Source of the DNA: Pseudomonadota bacterium
Lineage (GTDB): Bacteria > Pseudomonadota > Alphaproteobacteria > Sphingomonadales > Sphingomonadaceae
DNA length: 12,366 bases
Direction: 5' to 3'
Assembly: GCA_023386515.1 (NCBI GenBank)
Contig: JAEWJQ010000106.1
Span: 1 to 12,366 of the forward strand
How positions within the stretch are numbered: position 1 is the first letter of the stretch; each line of letters begins with the position of its first letter. The notes beneath the pieces are model-generated. The model searched no databases. It saw only the letters and a program-made list of their open reading frames with translations, and was not told where the DNA came from. Below are positions 6,233 through 12,366 of the stretch, in pieces. Position numbers and translations under genes: made by a program.

Positions 6233-7671
6233 TGAAGCAGATGGACGATTATGAAGCCGAACAGGGCGGTGGCGGATCGCTGCTCGCCCATCTGCCCGCG
6301 ATCATCTGGCAACGGCGCTGGTACCTGATCGTACCGGTCATCCTGCTTGCCATCGCCGGCGTGGTGGCGGCCTTCGTGATGCCGGTCCGCTATACCTCGA
6401 CGGCGACGTTGCTGGTACAGTCGTCGACGCTGCCGCAGGCGGTGGCGGCGGGCAATCCCGATGACGTGATCGATCGCCGCATCGCGCGTATCCGCGAACA
6501 GGTGCTCAGCCGGCCCGAGTTGATCGAGCTCGTCAACCGTTACCAGCTCTATCCCAAGCAGCGGGCGAATGCCGCACTGTCCGACATCGTCGACACGATG
6601 CGCAAGGCGGTGACGATCGCGCCGCTGGCCGCCGAGATGCAGCAGCAGGGCAACAACAGCAACACCATCGCCTTCACGCTGTCCTATTCCTATCCGGATC
6701 CGACCAAGGCGCAGGCCGTCGCCCAGGATCTCAGCGAGCAGGTCCTGCGTCTCGATGCGACCCAGACGACGCAGCAGGCCAGTGCCTCGGTGCAGTTCCT
6801 GTCCGACCAGGCGCGCAGCCTGCAGCAGCAGATCGCCGACCAGGAACGCCAGATCGCCGGGATCAAGGCCGCCAACGGCTCGATCCTGTCGAGCGCCGGC
6901 GTGACGATGCTGGGCGGTAGCGGCGGCAGCTACGATGTGCAGATCGCCGCCCTGCAGCGCGAAAATTCGCAGCTGCTGACCCAGCGCAACCTCGCCCGTA
7001 CCGCCGACGCGCGCGATCCGCTGGTCGCCCAGGCCGAAGCGCAACTGGCGGCCGCGCAGTCGGTCTATTCGGACGATCATCCCGATGTCCGCCTCGCGCG
7101 GCAGCGTCTCGCCGAGGCGAAGGCGCTCGCGCGCAAGAACGTCGATAAGGCGCCGGTCAGTGCGATCGACGAGCAGGTGGCGTTCAACAACCGTCAGATC
7201 GCCGCGCTCCGGTCCGCACAGGCCGGTGAATCAGCGCGCGTCAATGCGACCATCGGTGCCCAGTCGCGCGCGCCGGTCGTGCAGCAGCAGATCTCCCAGC
7301 TGCAGCAGAAGCTCGACGGCCTCAATGAGCAATATAAGGGCGTGGCCGATCGCCTCTTCCAGGCTCGCGCCGGCGTGAAGGCGGAGAACGAGCAGCTCGG
7401 CGAGCGGCTGTCGATCGTCAATCCGCCGGTGGTGCCGGACGAGCCGAGCTTCCCCAAGCGCTGGATGCTGCTGGCGGGCGGTCCCGCGGCGGGCTTCGCG
7501 CTCGGTGTGGTGCTGATGTTCCTGGTGGAACTGATCATGCGGCCGATCCGCGATCCGGCGACGCTGGCGCAATTGTTCGGTGAAGCGCCACTCGGCGTCA
7601 TTCCGACCGTTTCCGCGCGCGGACTTTCTGCAAAGCGGGGCTGGTTCGGTCGCCGCAAGGCACAGGTTTAG
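6232..7671 (+). CDS. Wzz/Wzc-type polysaccharide copolymerase (chain-length determinant), membrane part
   Basis: This 479-residue inner-membrane protein is read from ATG 6232, which shares one base with the upstream TAA. A longer open frame extends upstream over the barrel gene and is discarded. A Wzz domain begins near 18, and transmembrane segments lie at about 30-51 and 411-434. The periplasmic part between them is long and helical with coiled-coil character and many Gln (LQQQIADQERQIAG, 197-210; QQQISQLQQKLDGL, 351-364). YSDDHPDV (279-286) and NPPVVPDEPSFPKR just before the second membrane segment are typical of this family. There is no Walker motif, so the kinase half is encoded separately by the next gene, as with GelC/GelE in sphingan loci. 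It would set chain length and link inner-membrane polymerisation to the OPX protein. The short cytoplasmic tail (435-479) would contact the kinase. Confidence 0.95.
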   Translation: MKQMDDYEAEQGGGGSLLAHLPAIIWQRRWYLIVPVILLAIAGVVAAFVMPVRYTSTATLLVQSSTLPQAVAAGNPDDVIDRRIARIREQVLSRPELIELVNRYQLYPKQRANAALSDIVDTMRKAVTIAPLAAEMQQQGNNSNTIAFTLSYSYPDPTKAQAVAQDLSEQVLRLDATQTTQQASASVQFLSDQARSLQQQIADQERQIAGIKAANGSILSSAGVTMLGGSGGSYDVQIAALQRENSQLLTQRNLARTADARDPLVAQAEAQLAAAQSVYSDDHPDVRLARQRLAEAKALARKNVDKAPVSAIDEQVAFNNRQIAALRSAQAGESARVNATIGAQSRAPVVQQQISQLQQKLDGLNEQYKGVADRLFQARAGVKAENEQLGERLSIVNPPVVPDEPSFPKRWMLLAGGPAAGFALGVVLMFLVELIMRPIRDPATLAQLFGEAPLGVIPTVSARGLSAKRGWFGRRKAQV

Positions 7672-7673
7672 GA
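7670..7673 (+). promoter_or_regulatory. Shine-Dalgarno sequence supporting the GTG start at 7681
   Basis: AGGA overlaps the TAG stop of the copolymerase gene and lies 7 bases before GTG 7681. This supports GTG as the true start of the kinase gene and suggests coupled translation. Confidence 0.55.
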
Positions 7674-7680
7674 TCGACAC

Positions 7681-8475
7681 GTGACCCCATTTTCTTCGCT
7701 GGACACGGCGGGCCACGACCTGGCCGCCGTCACCATCCCGTCGGCGGCCGAACTGCCGGTGCTGACGCTTGACCCCGATTATCTGGCGAGCCGCAAGATC
7801 GTCGGCTTCGACTCCCGCGATATCCGCTCGCGCGCCTTTAACCTGCTGCGTTCGCAGGTGTCCAAGCGGATGGCGCGCGACGGGATGAAGGTGCTGGGCA
7901 TCACCTCGGCCGCGCCCAATGCCGGCAAGTCGTTCATCTCGACCAATTTGGCCGCTGCGCTGTCGCGCATGACGGATCGCGAGGTCTATCTGTTCGACTT
8001 CGACCTGCGTCGCGGTTCGCTCGCCCGCGAACTGGGTCTGCAATCCGGCCGTGGCCTCGGCCTGTTCCTGGAAGGCAAGGTCACCGATCTGCGCGATATC
8101 GGGCATCGCGTCGGCGAAAACGGCTTTGCCTTCTTCCCCTGCTTCGCCAGCATGGAGCGGTCCGCCGAATTGTTCAGCGGCAATGCTTTCAAGGCGCTGG
8201 CCGCGGCGATGCACGCGCTGCCTGACAATGCGATCGTGCTCTGCGATCTGCCGCCGGCCTTCGCCAACGACGATACGTCGGTGATCTGCGAAAAGCTGGA
8301 CGCGTATCTGATGGTGGTCGAACAGGGCAGCACGACGCGCAAGCAGGTGACGGGCACGCGCGAGATGCTGCACCCGACCCCCTGCATCGGCTCTGTGCTC
8401 AACCGCTATGACGGCGGCTGGTCGGATCCTTACGGCTATGGCTATGGCAATTCCTACGGGAAATATTACGCCTGA
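7681..8475 (+). CDS. BY-kinase (bacterial tyrosine autokinase) domain protein of the EPS export system
   Basis: A 264-residue cytoplasmic P-loop protein of the Wzc/CpsD/GelE type. Visible motifs are SRAFNLLRSQ (50-59), matching the oligomerisation helix of the family; Walker A SAAPNAGKS (76-84, K83); Walker A' LFDFDLRRG (104-112) with the two Asp at 106 and 108; and Walker B VLCDLPP (186-192, D189). The C-terminal 22 residues hold seven tyrosines (243, 251, 253, 255, 259, 262, 263) separated mostly by Gly, the usual autophosphorylation tail. In known systems cycles of trans-phosphorylation drive assembly and disassembly with the copolymerase and so control polymer amount and length. It starts at GTG, 9 bp after the copolymerase gene. 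The first Gly of a textbook P-loop is Ala here, as also seen in proteobacterial Wzc proteins, so loss of activity is not implied. A non-kinase ParA-like protein is less likely given the Tyr tail and context. Confidence 0.94.
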   Translation: MTPFSSLDTAGHDLAAVTIPSAAELPVLTLDPDYLASRKIVGFDSRDIRSRAFNLLRSQVSKRMARDGMKVLGITSAAPNAGKSFISTNLAAALSRMTDREVYLFDFDLRRGSLARELGLQSGRGLGLFLEGKVTDLRDIGHRVGENGFAFFPCFASMERSAELFSGNAFKALAAAMHALPDNAIVLCDLPPAFANDDTSVICEKLDAYLMVVEQGSTTRKQVTGTREMLHPTPCIGSVLNRYDGGWSDPYGYGYGNSYGKYYA

Positions 8476-8592
8476 TGTCGTCACGGTGCGCTTTACACCG
8501 ATAATCGTGTGAAGCCTCCGGAACGATCGCCTGCGGTGGTGGAAGACCATGCTGTGCATGATGTGCGTCAAGGCGAAACGAGTGCAGCGGAC
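8476..8592 (+). promoter_or_regulatory. Leader between the kinase gene and the GT2 gene
   Basis: This stretch is in frame with the GT2 gene from a GTG at 8509, but many codons end in A or T compared with the genes around it. There is no ribosome-binding site before that GTG, so I treat the stretch as non-coding. It holds a weak stem CGGTG/CACCG (8484-8500) without a T-run, a -10-like GATAAT at 8500-8505 without a good -35, and the exact inverted repeat CATGC-TGT-GCATG at 8548-8560. It may contain a promoter for the GT2 gene. Confidence 0.35.
8548..8560. repeat. Perfect 13-bp inverted repeat upstream of the GT2 gene
   Basis: CATGC and GCATG flank a TGT centre. The element lies 32 bases before the preferred ATG at 8593 and would fall inside the gene if the GTG at 8509 were the start. 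It could be a binding site, or chance. Confidence 0.3.
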
Positions 8593-9588
8593 ATGACGGC
8601 TATGAGCAGCGGCGTCGCCCTGGGGGTCGTCATCATCGGGCGCAACGAGGGACAAAAGCTCGTCGCCTGTCTCCGCTCGGTTGCCGGGCTGAACCTGCCG
8701 ATCGTCTATGTCGATAGCGCATCGACGGATGGCAGCTGTGACGTGGCCCGGTCCTTTCGGGCAAGCGTTGTCGAACTTGACATGTCGCGGCCGTTCACCG
8801 CCGCGCGCGCCCGTAACGAGGGCGCTGCAATGTTGGTCCGGCAAATACCCGGGCTTCGCTATATCCAGTTCGTTGACGGCGATTGTGAGCTGATCGAGGG
8901 TTGGGTCGACCGGGCATTGGCTGTCCTCGAAGACCGGGCGGACGTCGTCGCGGTTTGCGGGCAACGTGCGGAGCGGTTCCCCGAACGATCCTTCTACAAC
9001 CGCCTGTGCGACGACGAATGGAACACGCCCGTCGGCGACACTCTCGCATGCGGTGGGGATGCGATGATGCGCGTCGCCGCCTTTGTCGACGTGCAGGGAT
9101 TTGATCCGAGCATGGTGGCGCACGAGGAGCCCGAGCTGTGCGCGCGATTGCGCGCCCGCGGCGGCATCATTGCACGGATCGATGCACCGATGACGCTGCA
9201 CGATGCAAACATCCTGCGCTTCTCGCAATGGTGGCGTCGGAATGTCCGTGCCGGATTCGGCTATACACAGGCATTGATGCGCGCGCCGGGCTATCGGTCC
9301 GACGAAGCGGCGCTGCTGCGGCGGGCCGTGACGTGGTCGCTCCTGCCGCTGCTCGCTATCGCGGCATGGGCGGCAGGGTGGCCGATCGTAGCGCTGGGCG
9401 TGGTCCTGCTCTACCCGATTCAGATCCTGCGCTTGGCGTGGCGCAGCAGCGGCCGGCTGGGTTGGACCGCGGCGGTGAAGACAGCGGGGCTCAACCTGAT
9501 CGGCAAGTTCGCCGAGACGCTGGGGGTCGTCCGCTTCTGTATCGATATGGTTCTGAGACGACGCCGCGGTGCGATCCTGTACCGCTAG
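8593..9588 (+). CDS. GT2 family glycosyltransferase
   Basis: This is a 331-residue enzyme with a GT-A domain at its N terminus. Motifs are GVVIIGRNEG (11-20), VYVDSASTDGS (38-48), the metal-binding VDGDCE (94-99), GGDAMMR (154-160), HEEPEL (177-182) with the likely catalytic acidic residue, and SQWWRRN (211-217) near the acceptor site. One or two hydrophobic segments (about 246-280) and a basic C terminus (RRRRG) suggest membrane attachment. It would transfer one sugar to a lipid-linked intermediate on the cytoplasmic side; the donor is unknown. The start is uncertain. ATG 8593 and ATG 8602 both precede the domain closely, while GTG 8509 would add 28 residues of atypical codon use, and none has a strong ribosome-binding site. 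The stop TAG interlocks with the stop of the convergent gene through CTAG. More A/T-ending codons than in the export genes hint at a separate history. Confidence 0.9.
   Translation: MTAMSSGVALGVVIIGRNEGQKLVACLRSVAGLNLPIVYVDSASTDGSCDVARSFRASVVELDMSRPFTAARARNEGAAMLVRQIPGLRYIQFVDGDCELIEGWVDRALAVLEDRADVVAVCGQRAERFPERSFYNRLCDDEWNTPVGDTLACGGDAMMRVAAFVDVQGFDPSMVAHEEPELCARLRARGGIIARIDAPMTLHDANILRFSQWWRRNVRAGFGYTQALMRAPGYRSDEAALLRRAVTWSLLPLLAIAAWAAGWPIVALGVVLLYPIQILRLAWRSSGRLGWTAAVKTAGLNLIGKFAETLGVVRFCIDMVLRRRRGAILYR
9585..9588. other. Interlocked convergent stop codons (CTAG)
   Basis: The palindrome CTAG supplies TAG stops to both genes, at 9586-9588 on the plus strand and 9587-9585 on the minus strand. 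No intrinsic terminator can lie between the two genes. Confidence 0.9.
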
Positions 9589-11267
9589 GTGCGGCGTGCC
9601 AGCCCCAGTTTGGCGCGCAACTGGCGCGTGAACTCGGGCATCCGGAAACTCGCCTTCGCACCGTCGATGACGGTCCAGTCGCCGCTCCAGCTGATGGTGT
9701 GCATGCCATAGGCAAACCGGCTGCCGCGCGGTGAGATCACCTTCCACTCCGTCTCCTCGAACGCGTCGGGAGTCAGCGTGACGATCTGATTGAGGCGGAT
9801 CGCACCACCATAGCGAACCGAGCAATCCTGCCCTGGCCGGATCAGTCGATCGCCGACGACGAACGGACGCCCGGCGGGGCGAGCGCTACGAATGTCAATT
9901 TTGACAGGGTTCTGGGCATGCGGCAGCCACGGACCGGACAATCCGTCGGCATGGAATATGTTGAGCGTCGTATTGCTGTTCTCGGCATCGCTGGCGAACA
10001 GCCAGTAGCGCCCGTCGTGCACGATGATCGTCGGATCGATCACGCCTTCCGGTAGAAGCGGCAGACCGTCGCCGGAGAAGTCGACCAGGCCTTGCTCGTC
10101 GACCGGGAAACGGCGGGTTTCGTGGTGCTCAGACGTCTCCGGCACGCACCAGCGTGATGCCTCGTCCTCGAAGATATAGGGATAGGAGCAATGGTACGGC
10201 GGTTGCCAAACCGGCTGCGAGGGCGAGAAGCCCTGCTCCGGGTCATAGTCGATCGCGACCAGTTCGCCACGTCCGGTCCGCCAGGGCAGCCGCTCCGCAT
10301 AGATCCGGATGCCGGTGTGCGATCGAACCGGAAAGGGATCGGCGACGAAGCCGTCGGCGGTGACGGTGCGCCAGCGGATCGCGGAAGCATCGCGATGTTC
10401 GTCCGTCAGCAGGGCGACGGCCTCCGTGATCGGGCGCGGGATGACGCCGACGGTCCAATCCTGATGCCGGAACAGGCCGTTGCCATGGATGGCCGCAGTG
10501 GCCTTGATGGTCTGCCAGAGGAAGCGCAGGAATTCGACGTTGGTCGGCTTGCGGAGGACGGGGCCGACGCCGGTCTGTGGCTGTTCGCGCAGCGTGCCTG
10601 CCAGGGCTGCCTTGCTGGCATGGGCGAGAAAGCCCGCGGCGCCCATGTAGAGCTGGTCGCGCTGCCGCACATAGGAGTGGGCGATCGTGCCGAACCAGCC
10701 CTGCTGCAGGATCGCTCCCGCGTCGAGCTGGGCGCTGAGACGCTGTAGGATGACGCCGGTGACCGGCATGCCCAGGGCGATTTCCCAAAACCCCGGCGGC
10801 TGCCCGCGGATCATCGCCGGATCGCCGTGATGGTAGGACCATATGCCGTGCGGCGCGATGGTCAGGATACGCCCCTTGAGGATACCGAAGCCGAAGCGGA
10901 TGATGACATCCGGCCGAGCCGCCGCGATGTCCGCCAGCTCCTCGTCGGAAAAGCTTTCCGTCCTGGGCTGCACGACCTCGGCACGGGTCGTCAGCCGTGG
11001 GACGTTGCGGAGCGACTGCGGTAACGCGGTGGGGCGGATCGACGAGGCACGACGTGCCGCCAGTCGCTCGAACGCCTGCCACAGGCCGCGTCCATCCGGT
11101 CGGAGTTGCCGCCACCGCGATGCCCGGACAGGATGACGGCGAATGGCCCCGTTGCGCACGATGAGGACGATTTCGGCAGTGCGCGATTGCAGCAGCATCT
11201 CGATCGCGCGCGCTTGCCAAGCCGGTACAAGATCGTCATCAACCAGCAGCGCAAATCTCAGGGTCAC
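9585..11267 (-). CDS. Formyltransferase-like domain fused to a GH43/GINT1-like beta-propeller domain
   Basis: This is a 560-residue cytoplasmic protein with no signal peptide. Residues about 105-195 resemble the core of formyltransferases such as methionyl-tRNA formyltransferase: RFGFGILKG (124-132), HGIWSYHHGD (140-149), RGQPPGFWE (154-162), TGVILQRL (170-177) and LDAGAIL (181-187). H146 and D182 fall where the catalytic His and Asp would be, but the catalytic Asn position is S144. From about 270 to 540 the protein looks like a five-bladed propeller of the GH43-like type found in plant GINT1 proteins: SYPYIFEDEASRWCVPETS (361-379), GVIDPTIIVHDGRYWLFAS (408-426), and ARPAGRPF with RPGQDCSVRYGGAI (462-490). 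The role is unknown. Modification of an amino sugar (N-formylation or another acyl transfer) in the polymer is a reasonable guess from context. GTG 11267 is chosen because GGAG lies 7 bases upstream. Confidence 0.85.
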   Translation of the reverse strand: MTLRFALLVDDDLVPAWQARAIEMLLQSRTAEIVLIVRNGAIRRHPVRASRWRQLRPDGRGLWQAFERLAARRASSIRPTALPQSLRNVPRLTTRAEVVQPRTESFSDEELADIAAARPDVIIRFGFGILKGRILTIAPHGIWSYHHGDPAMIRGQPPGFWEIALGMPVTGVILQRLSAQLDAGAILQQGWFGTIAHSYVRQRDQLYMGAAGFLAHASKAALAGTLREQPQTGVGPVLRKPTNVEFLRFLWQTIKATAAIHGNGLFRHQDWTVGVIPRPITEAVALLTDEHRDASAIRWRTVTADGFVADPFPVRSHTGIRIYAERLPWRTGRGELVAIDYDPEQGFSPSQPVWQPPYHCSYPYIFEDEASRWCVPETSEHHETRRFPVDEQGLVDFSGDGLPLLPEGVIDPTIIVHDGRYWLFASDAENSNTTLNIFHADGLSGPWLPHAQNPVKIDIRSARPAGRPFVVGDRLIRPGQDCSVRYGGAIRLNQIVTLTPDAFEETEWKVISPRGSRFAYGMHTISWSGDWTVIDGAKASFRMPEFTRQLRAKLGLARRT

Positions 11268-11339
11268 TGGCCAGCTCCGCTCCCAATACCGTTAGAGTAT
11301 CGGCATTTAGACGGTGGCGGTCGAAATGATAGATATAGA
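11268..11339. promoter_or_regulatory. Short divergent intergenic region (fusion gene / GT4 gene)
   Basis: The 72 bp between two divergent start codons should hold promoters for both. ACCGT (11288-11292) and ACGGT (11311-11315) form an inverted repeat, and TTAG follows or precedes each arm. The stretch next to the GT4 start is AT-rich. No convincing -35/-10 pair was found. Confidence 0.35.
11275..11278 (-). promoter_or_regulatory. Shine-Dalgarno sequence deciding the GTG start at 11267
   Basis: On the minus strand GGAG stands 7 bases before the GTG at 11267. It supports GTG rather than a later ATG as the start of the fusion gene. Confidence 0.6.
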
Positions 11340-12366
11340 ATGTCTCAACCGGACTCCGTCAGCGGCCCCCGTCAGAACATCGGCTATCTGACCAGCCAAT
11401 ATCCGTTTCCATCGCACACTTTCATCCGGCGCGAGATCGCGGCGCTGCGGGATGTTGGCGTGCCGATCATCACCTACAGCATCAAGCCACCGCCGGCTGG
11501 GCTAGAGGCGGATCTCGACCGCGCCGCGGCGGCTGAAACCTTTACCGTGCTGGCGCGTCCGCTGCGCGAGTATCTCACGGCCCATGCCATCGCAGTCGCG
11601 ACGCGGCCCGGACGCTATCTGCGGACGTTGATGCTGGCGTTCCGGCATCGGGTCCCCGGATTGCGGGCGGCGATCTGGGGTGCTTTCCACTTCGTCGAGG
11701 CGATCCTGCTCGCGCGGCGCATCGAGGCGGATGGCGTCGACCACCTCCACAATCATTTCGCCAATTCCGCTGCGACCGTCGGCCTGCTTGCCAGCCGCTT
11801 TGCTGGCATCCCCTGGAGCGTGACGCTGCACGGGATATCGGAGTTCGACTATCCCGCCGGCGTGCTGCTGCCCGACAAGATCGCGATGGCGGATTTCGTC
11901 GCCTGCGTGTCGCGCTTCGGCATGGCACAGGCGATGCGGTCGATCGCCCCCGACCAATGGCGCAAGCTTAACATCGTTCGCTGCGGCATCGATCTAGCCG
12001 ATCTGCCGGCATCCGCGTCGCGGGATGGCGTGGCCGATGGCCCCGTGCAGCTGATCGCGGTTGGCCGCCTGTCACCGGAGAAGGGACAGGCGGGCCTGCT
12101 GCAGGCGATGGCCCGGCTGCGCGACGCCGGGGTTGCGGTCGTGCTGACTCTGGTCGGCGACGGTCCGGAGGCTGAGGCGCTCCGCGCCGAGGTGGAGCGT
12201 CTGGGACTCGGGTCGCAGGTGCGGTTCGTCGGCCGGCAGGACGAACGTGCGACGCTGGCGCTGATCGCAGCATCCGATATCCTAGTGCTGCCGAGTTTCA
12301 TGGAAGGCCTGCCGGTCGTCCTGATGGAGGCGATGGCATTGGGCGTGCCGGTGGTCGCGCCGCGCG
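11340..12366 (+). CDS. GT4 family glycosyltransferase, WcaL-like (cut at window end)
   Basis: The frame is open from ATG 11340 to the window end, giving 342 codons without a stop. The N-terminal domain begins with IGYLTSQYPFPSHTFIRREI (14-33), a pattern common in WcaL-type enzymes of colanic-acid and related loci, and contains HLHNHFAN (135-142) and VTLHG (161-165). The C-terminal domain has VACVSRFG (188-194 region), AVGRLSPEKG (240-249), LVGDGPE (271-277) and the E-x7-E signature EGLPVVLME (322-330). Only the last helices should be missing. It would add a sugar to the lipid-linked repeat unit in the cytoplasm; donor and linkage are unknown. There is no strong ribosome-binding site before the ATG, but no other in-frame start fits the domain boundary. 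It is divergent from the fusion gene, so it begins its own transcript or a further operon beyond the window. Confidence 0.93.
   Translation, partial: MSQPDSVSGPRQNIGYLTSQYPFPSHTFIRREIAALRDVGVPIITYSIKPPPAGLEADLDRAAAAETFTVLARPLREYLTAHAIAVATRPGRYLRTLMLAFRHRVPGLRAAIWGAFHFVEAILLARRIEADGVDHLHNHFANSAATVGLLASRFAGIPWSVTLHGISEFDYPAGVLLPDKIAMADFVACVSRFGMAQAMRSIAPDQWRKLNIVRCGIDLADLPASASRDGVADGPVQLIAVGRLSPEKGQAGLLQAMARLRDAGVAVVLTLVGDGPEAEALRAEVERLGLGSQVRFVGRQDERATLALIAASDILVLPSFMEGLPVVLMEAMALGVPVVAPR

Noticed and set aside
7906..7932. Degenerate P-loop as a sign of a dead kinase
   Set aside because: Ala in place of the first Gly is also seen in active proteobacterial Wzc-type kinases. The GKS core, Walker A', Walker B and the Tyr tail are all intact.
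8484..8500. Stem CGGTG/CACCG after the kinase gene as an intrinsic terminator
   Set aside because: There are only five pairs with a 7-base loop and no T-run, which is too weak to call a terminator.
7231..9825. An 864-codon open frame on the minus strand opposite the copolymerase, kinase and GT2 genes
   Set aside because: The three plus-strand genes share the same reading phase and a GC-rich codon pattern that leaves the antisense frame free of stops. The translation is rich in Arg, His and Gln, shows no domain, and the opposing genes have clear catalytic motifs.
1..12366. Mobile elements, CRISPR arrays, tRNA genes or attachment sites
   Set aside because: I read through the intergenic gaps and found no transposase-like protein, spaced repeats, tRNA-like cloverleaf or long direct repeats.

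Overview
The window is a high-GC stretch from an alphaproteobacterium, most likely a sphingomonad. That assignment is inferred from the GC-rich codon choice, from the Wzc-type copolymerase being split into a membrane protein and a separate tyrosine kinase (as in sphingan loci), and from the overall protein flavour. It is not based on any marker gene. Almost every base belongs to one exopolysaccharide biosynthesis and export locus with eleven genes, the first and last cut by the window edges. I see no tRNA, rRNA, CRISPR array, transposase or insertion sequence.

Layout. (1) 1-1883, plus strand: the C-terminal part of a GT4 glycosyltransferase, overlapping by ATGA with a membrane-anchored GT2 enzyme carrying a synthase-like D,D,D35QxxRW signature. 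(2) 1891-4217, minus strand: a large TPR protein with a signal peptide, overlapping by GTGA with a WecG/TagA/CpsF (GT26) glycosyltransferase. (3) 4218-4346: a divergent control region with an inverted repeat, repeated TAACC boxes and a hairpin that carries the Shine-Dalgarno sequence of the next gene. (4) 4347-8475, plus strand: a compact export operon of short OPX (Wza-like) protein, outer-membrane beta-barrel, Wzz/Wzc-type polysaccharide copolymerase and BY-kinase domain protein with a tyrosine-rich tail. (5) 8593-9588, plus strand: a GT2 glycosyltransferase. (6) 9585-11267, minus strand: an unusual fusion of a formyltransferase-like domain with a GH43/GINT1-like beta-propeller. (7) 11340-end, plus strand: a GT4 glycosyltransferase with a WcaL-like look, cut by the window end.

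How they fit together. Five glycosyltransferases (two GT4, two GT2, one GT26) could assemble a repeat unit on a lipid carrier. The fusion protein probably modifies a sugar in it or takes part in the assembly. The copolymerase and kinase would control chain length, and the OPX protein with its own beta-barrel would make the exit path. The TPR protein would be a periplasmic or outer-membrane scaffold. No initiating phosphoglycosyltransferase, Wzx flippase or Wzy polymerase is visible, so these must lie outside the window.

The parts most worth a second look are the formyltransferase-propeller fusion, the OPX protein without a membrane-spanning domain paired with a separate barrel, and the divergent control region at 4218-4346.
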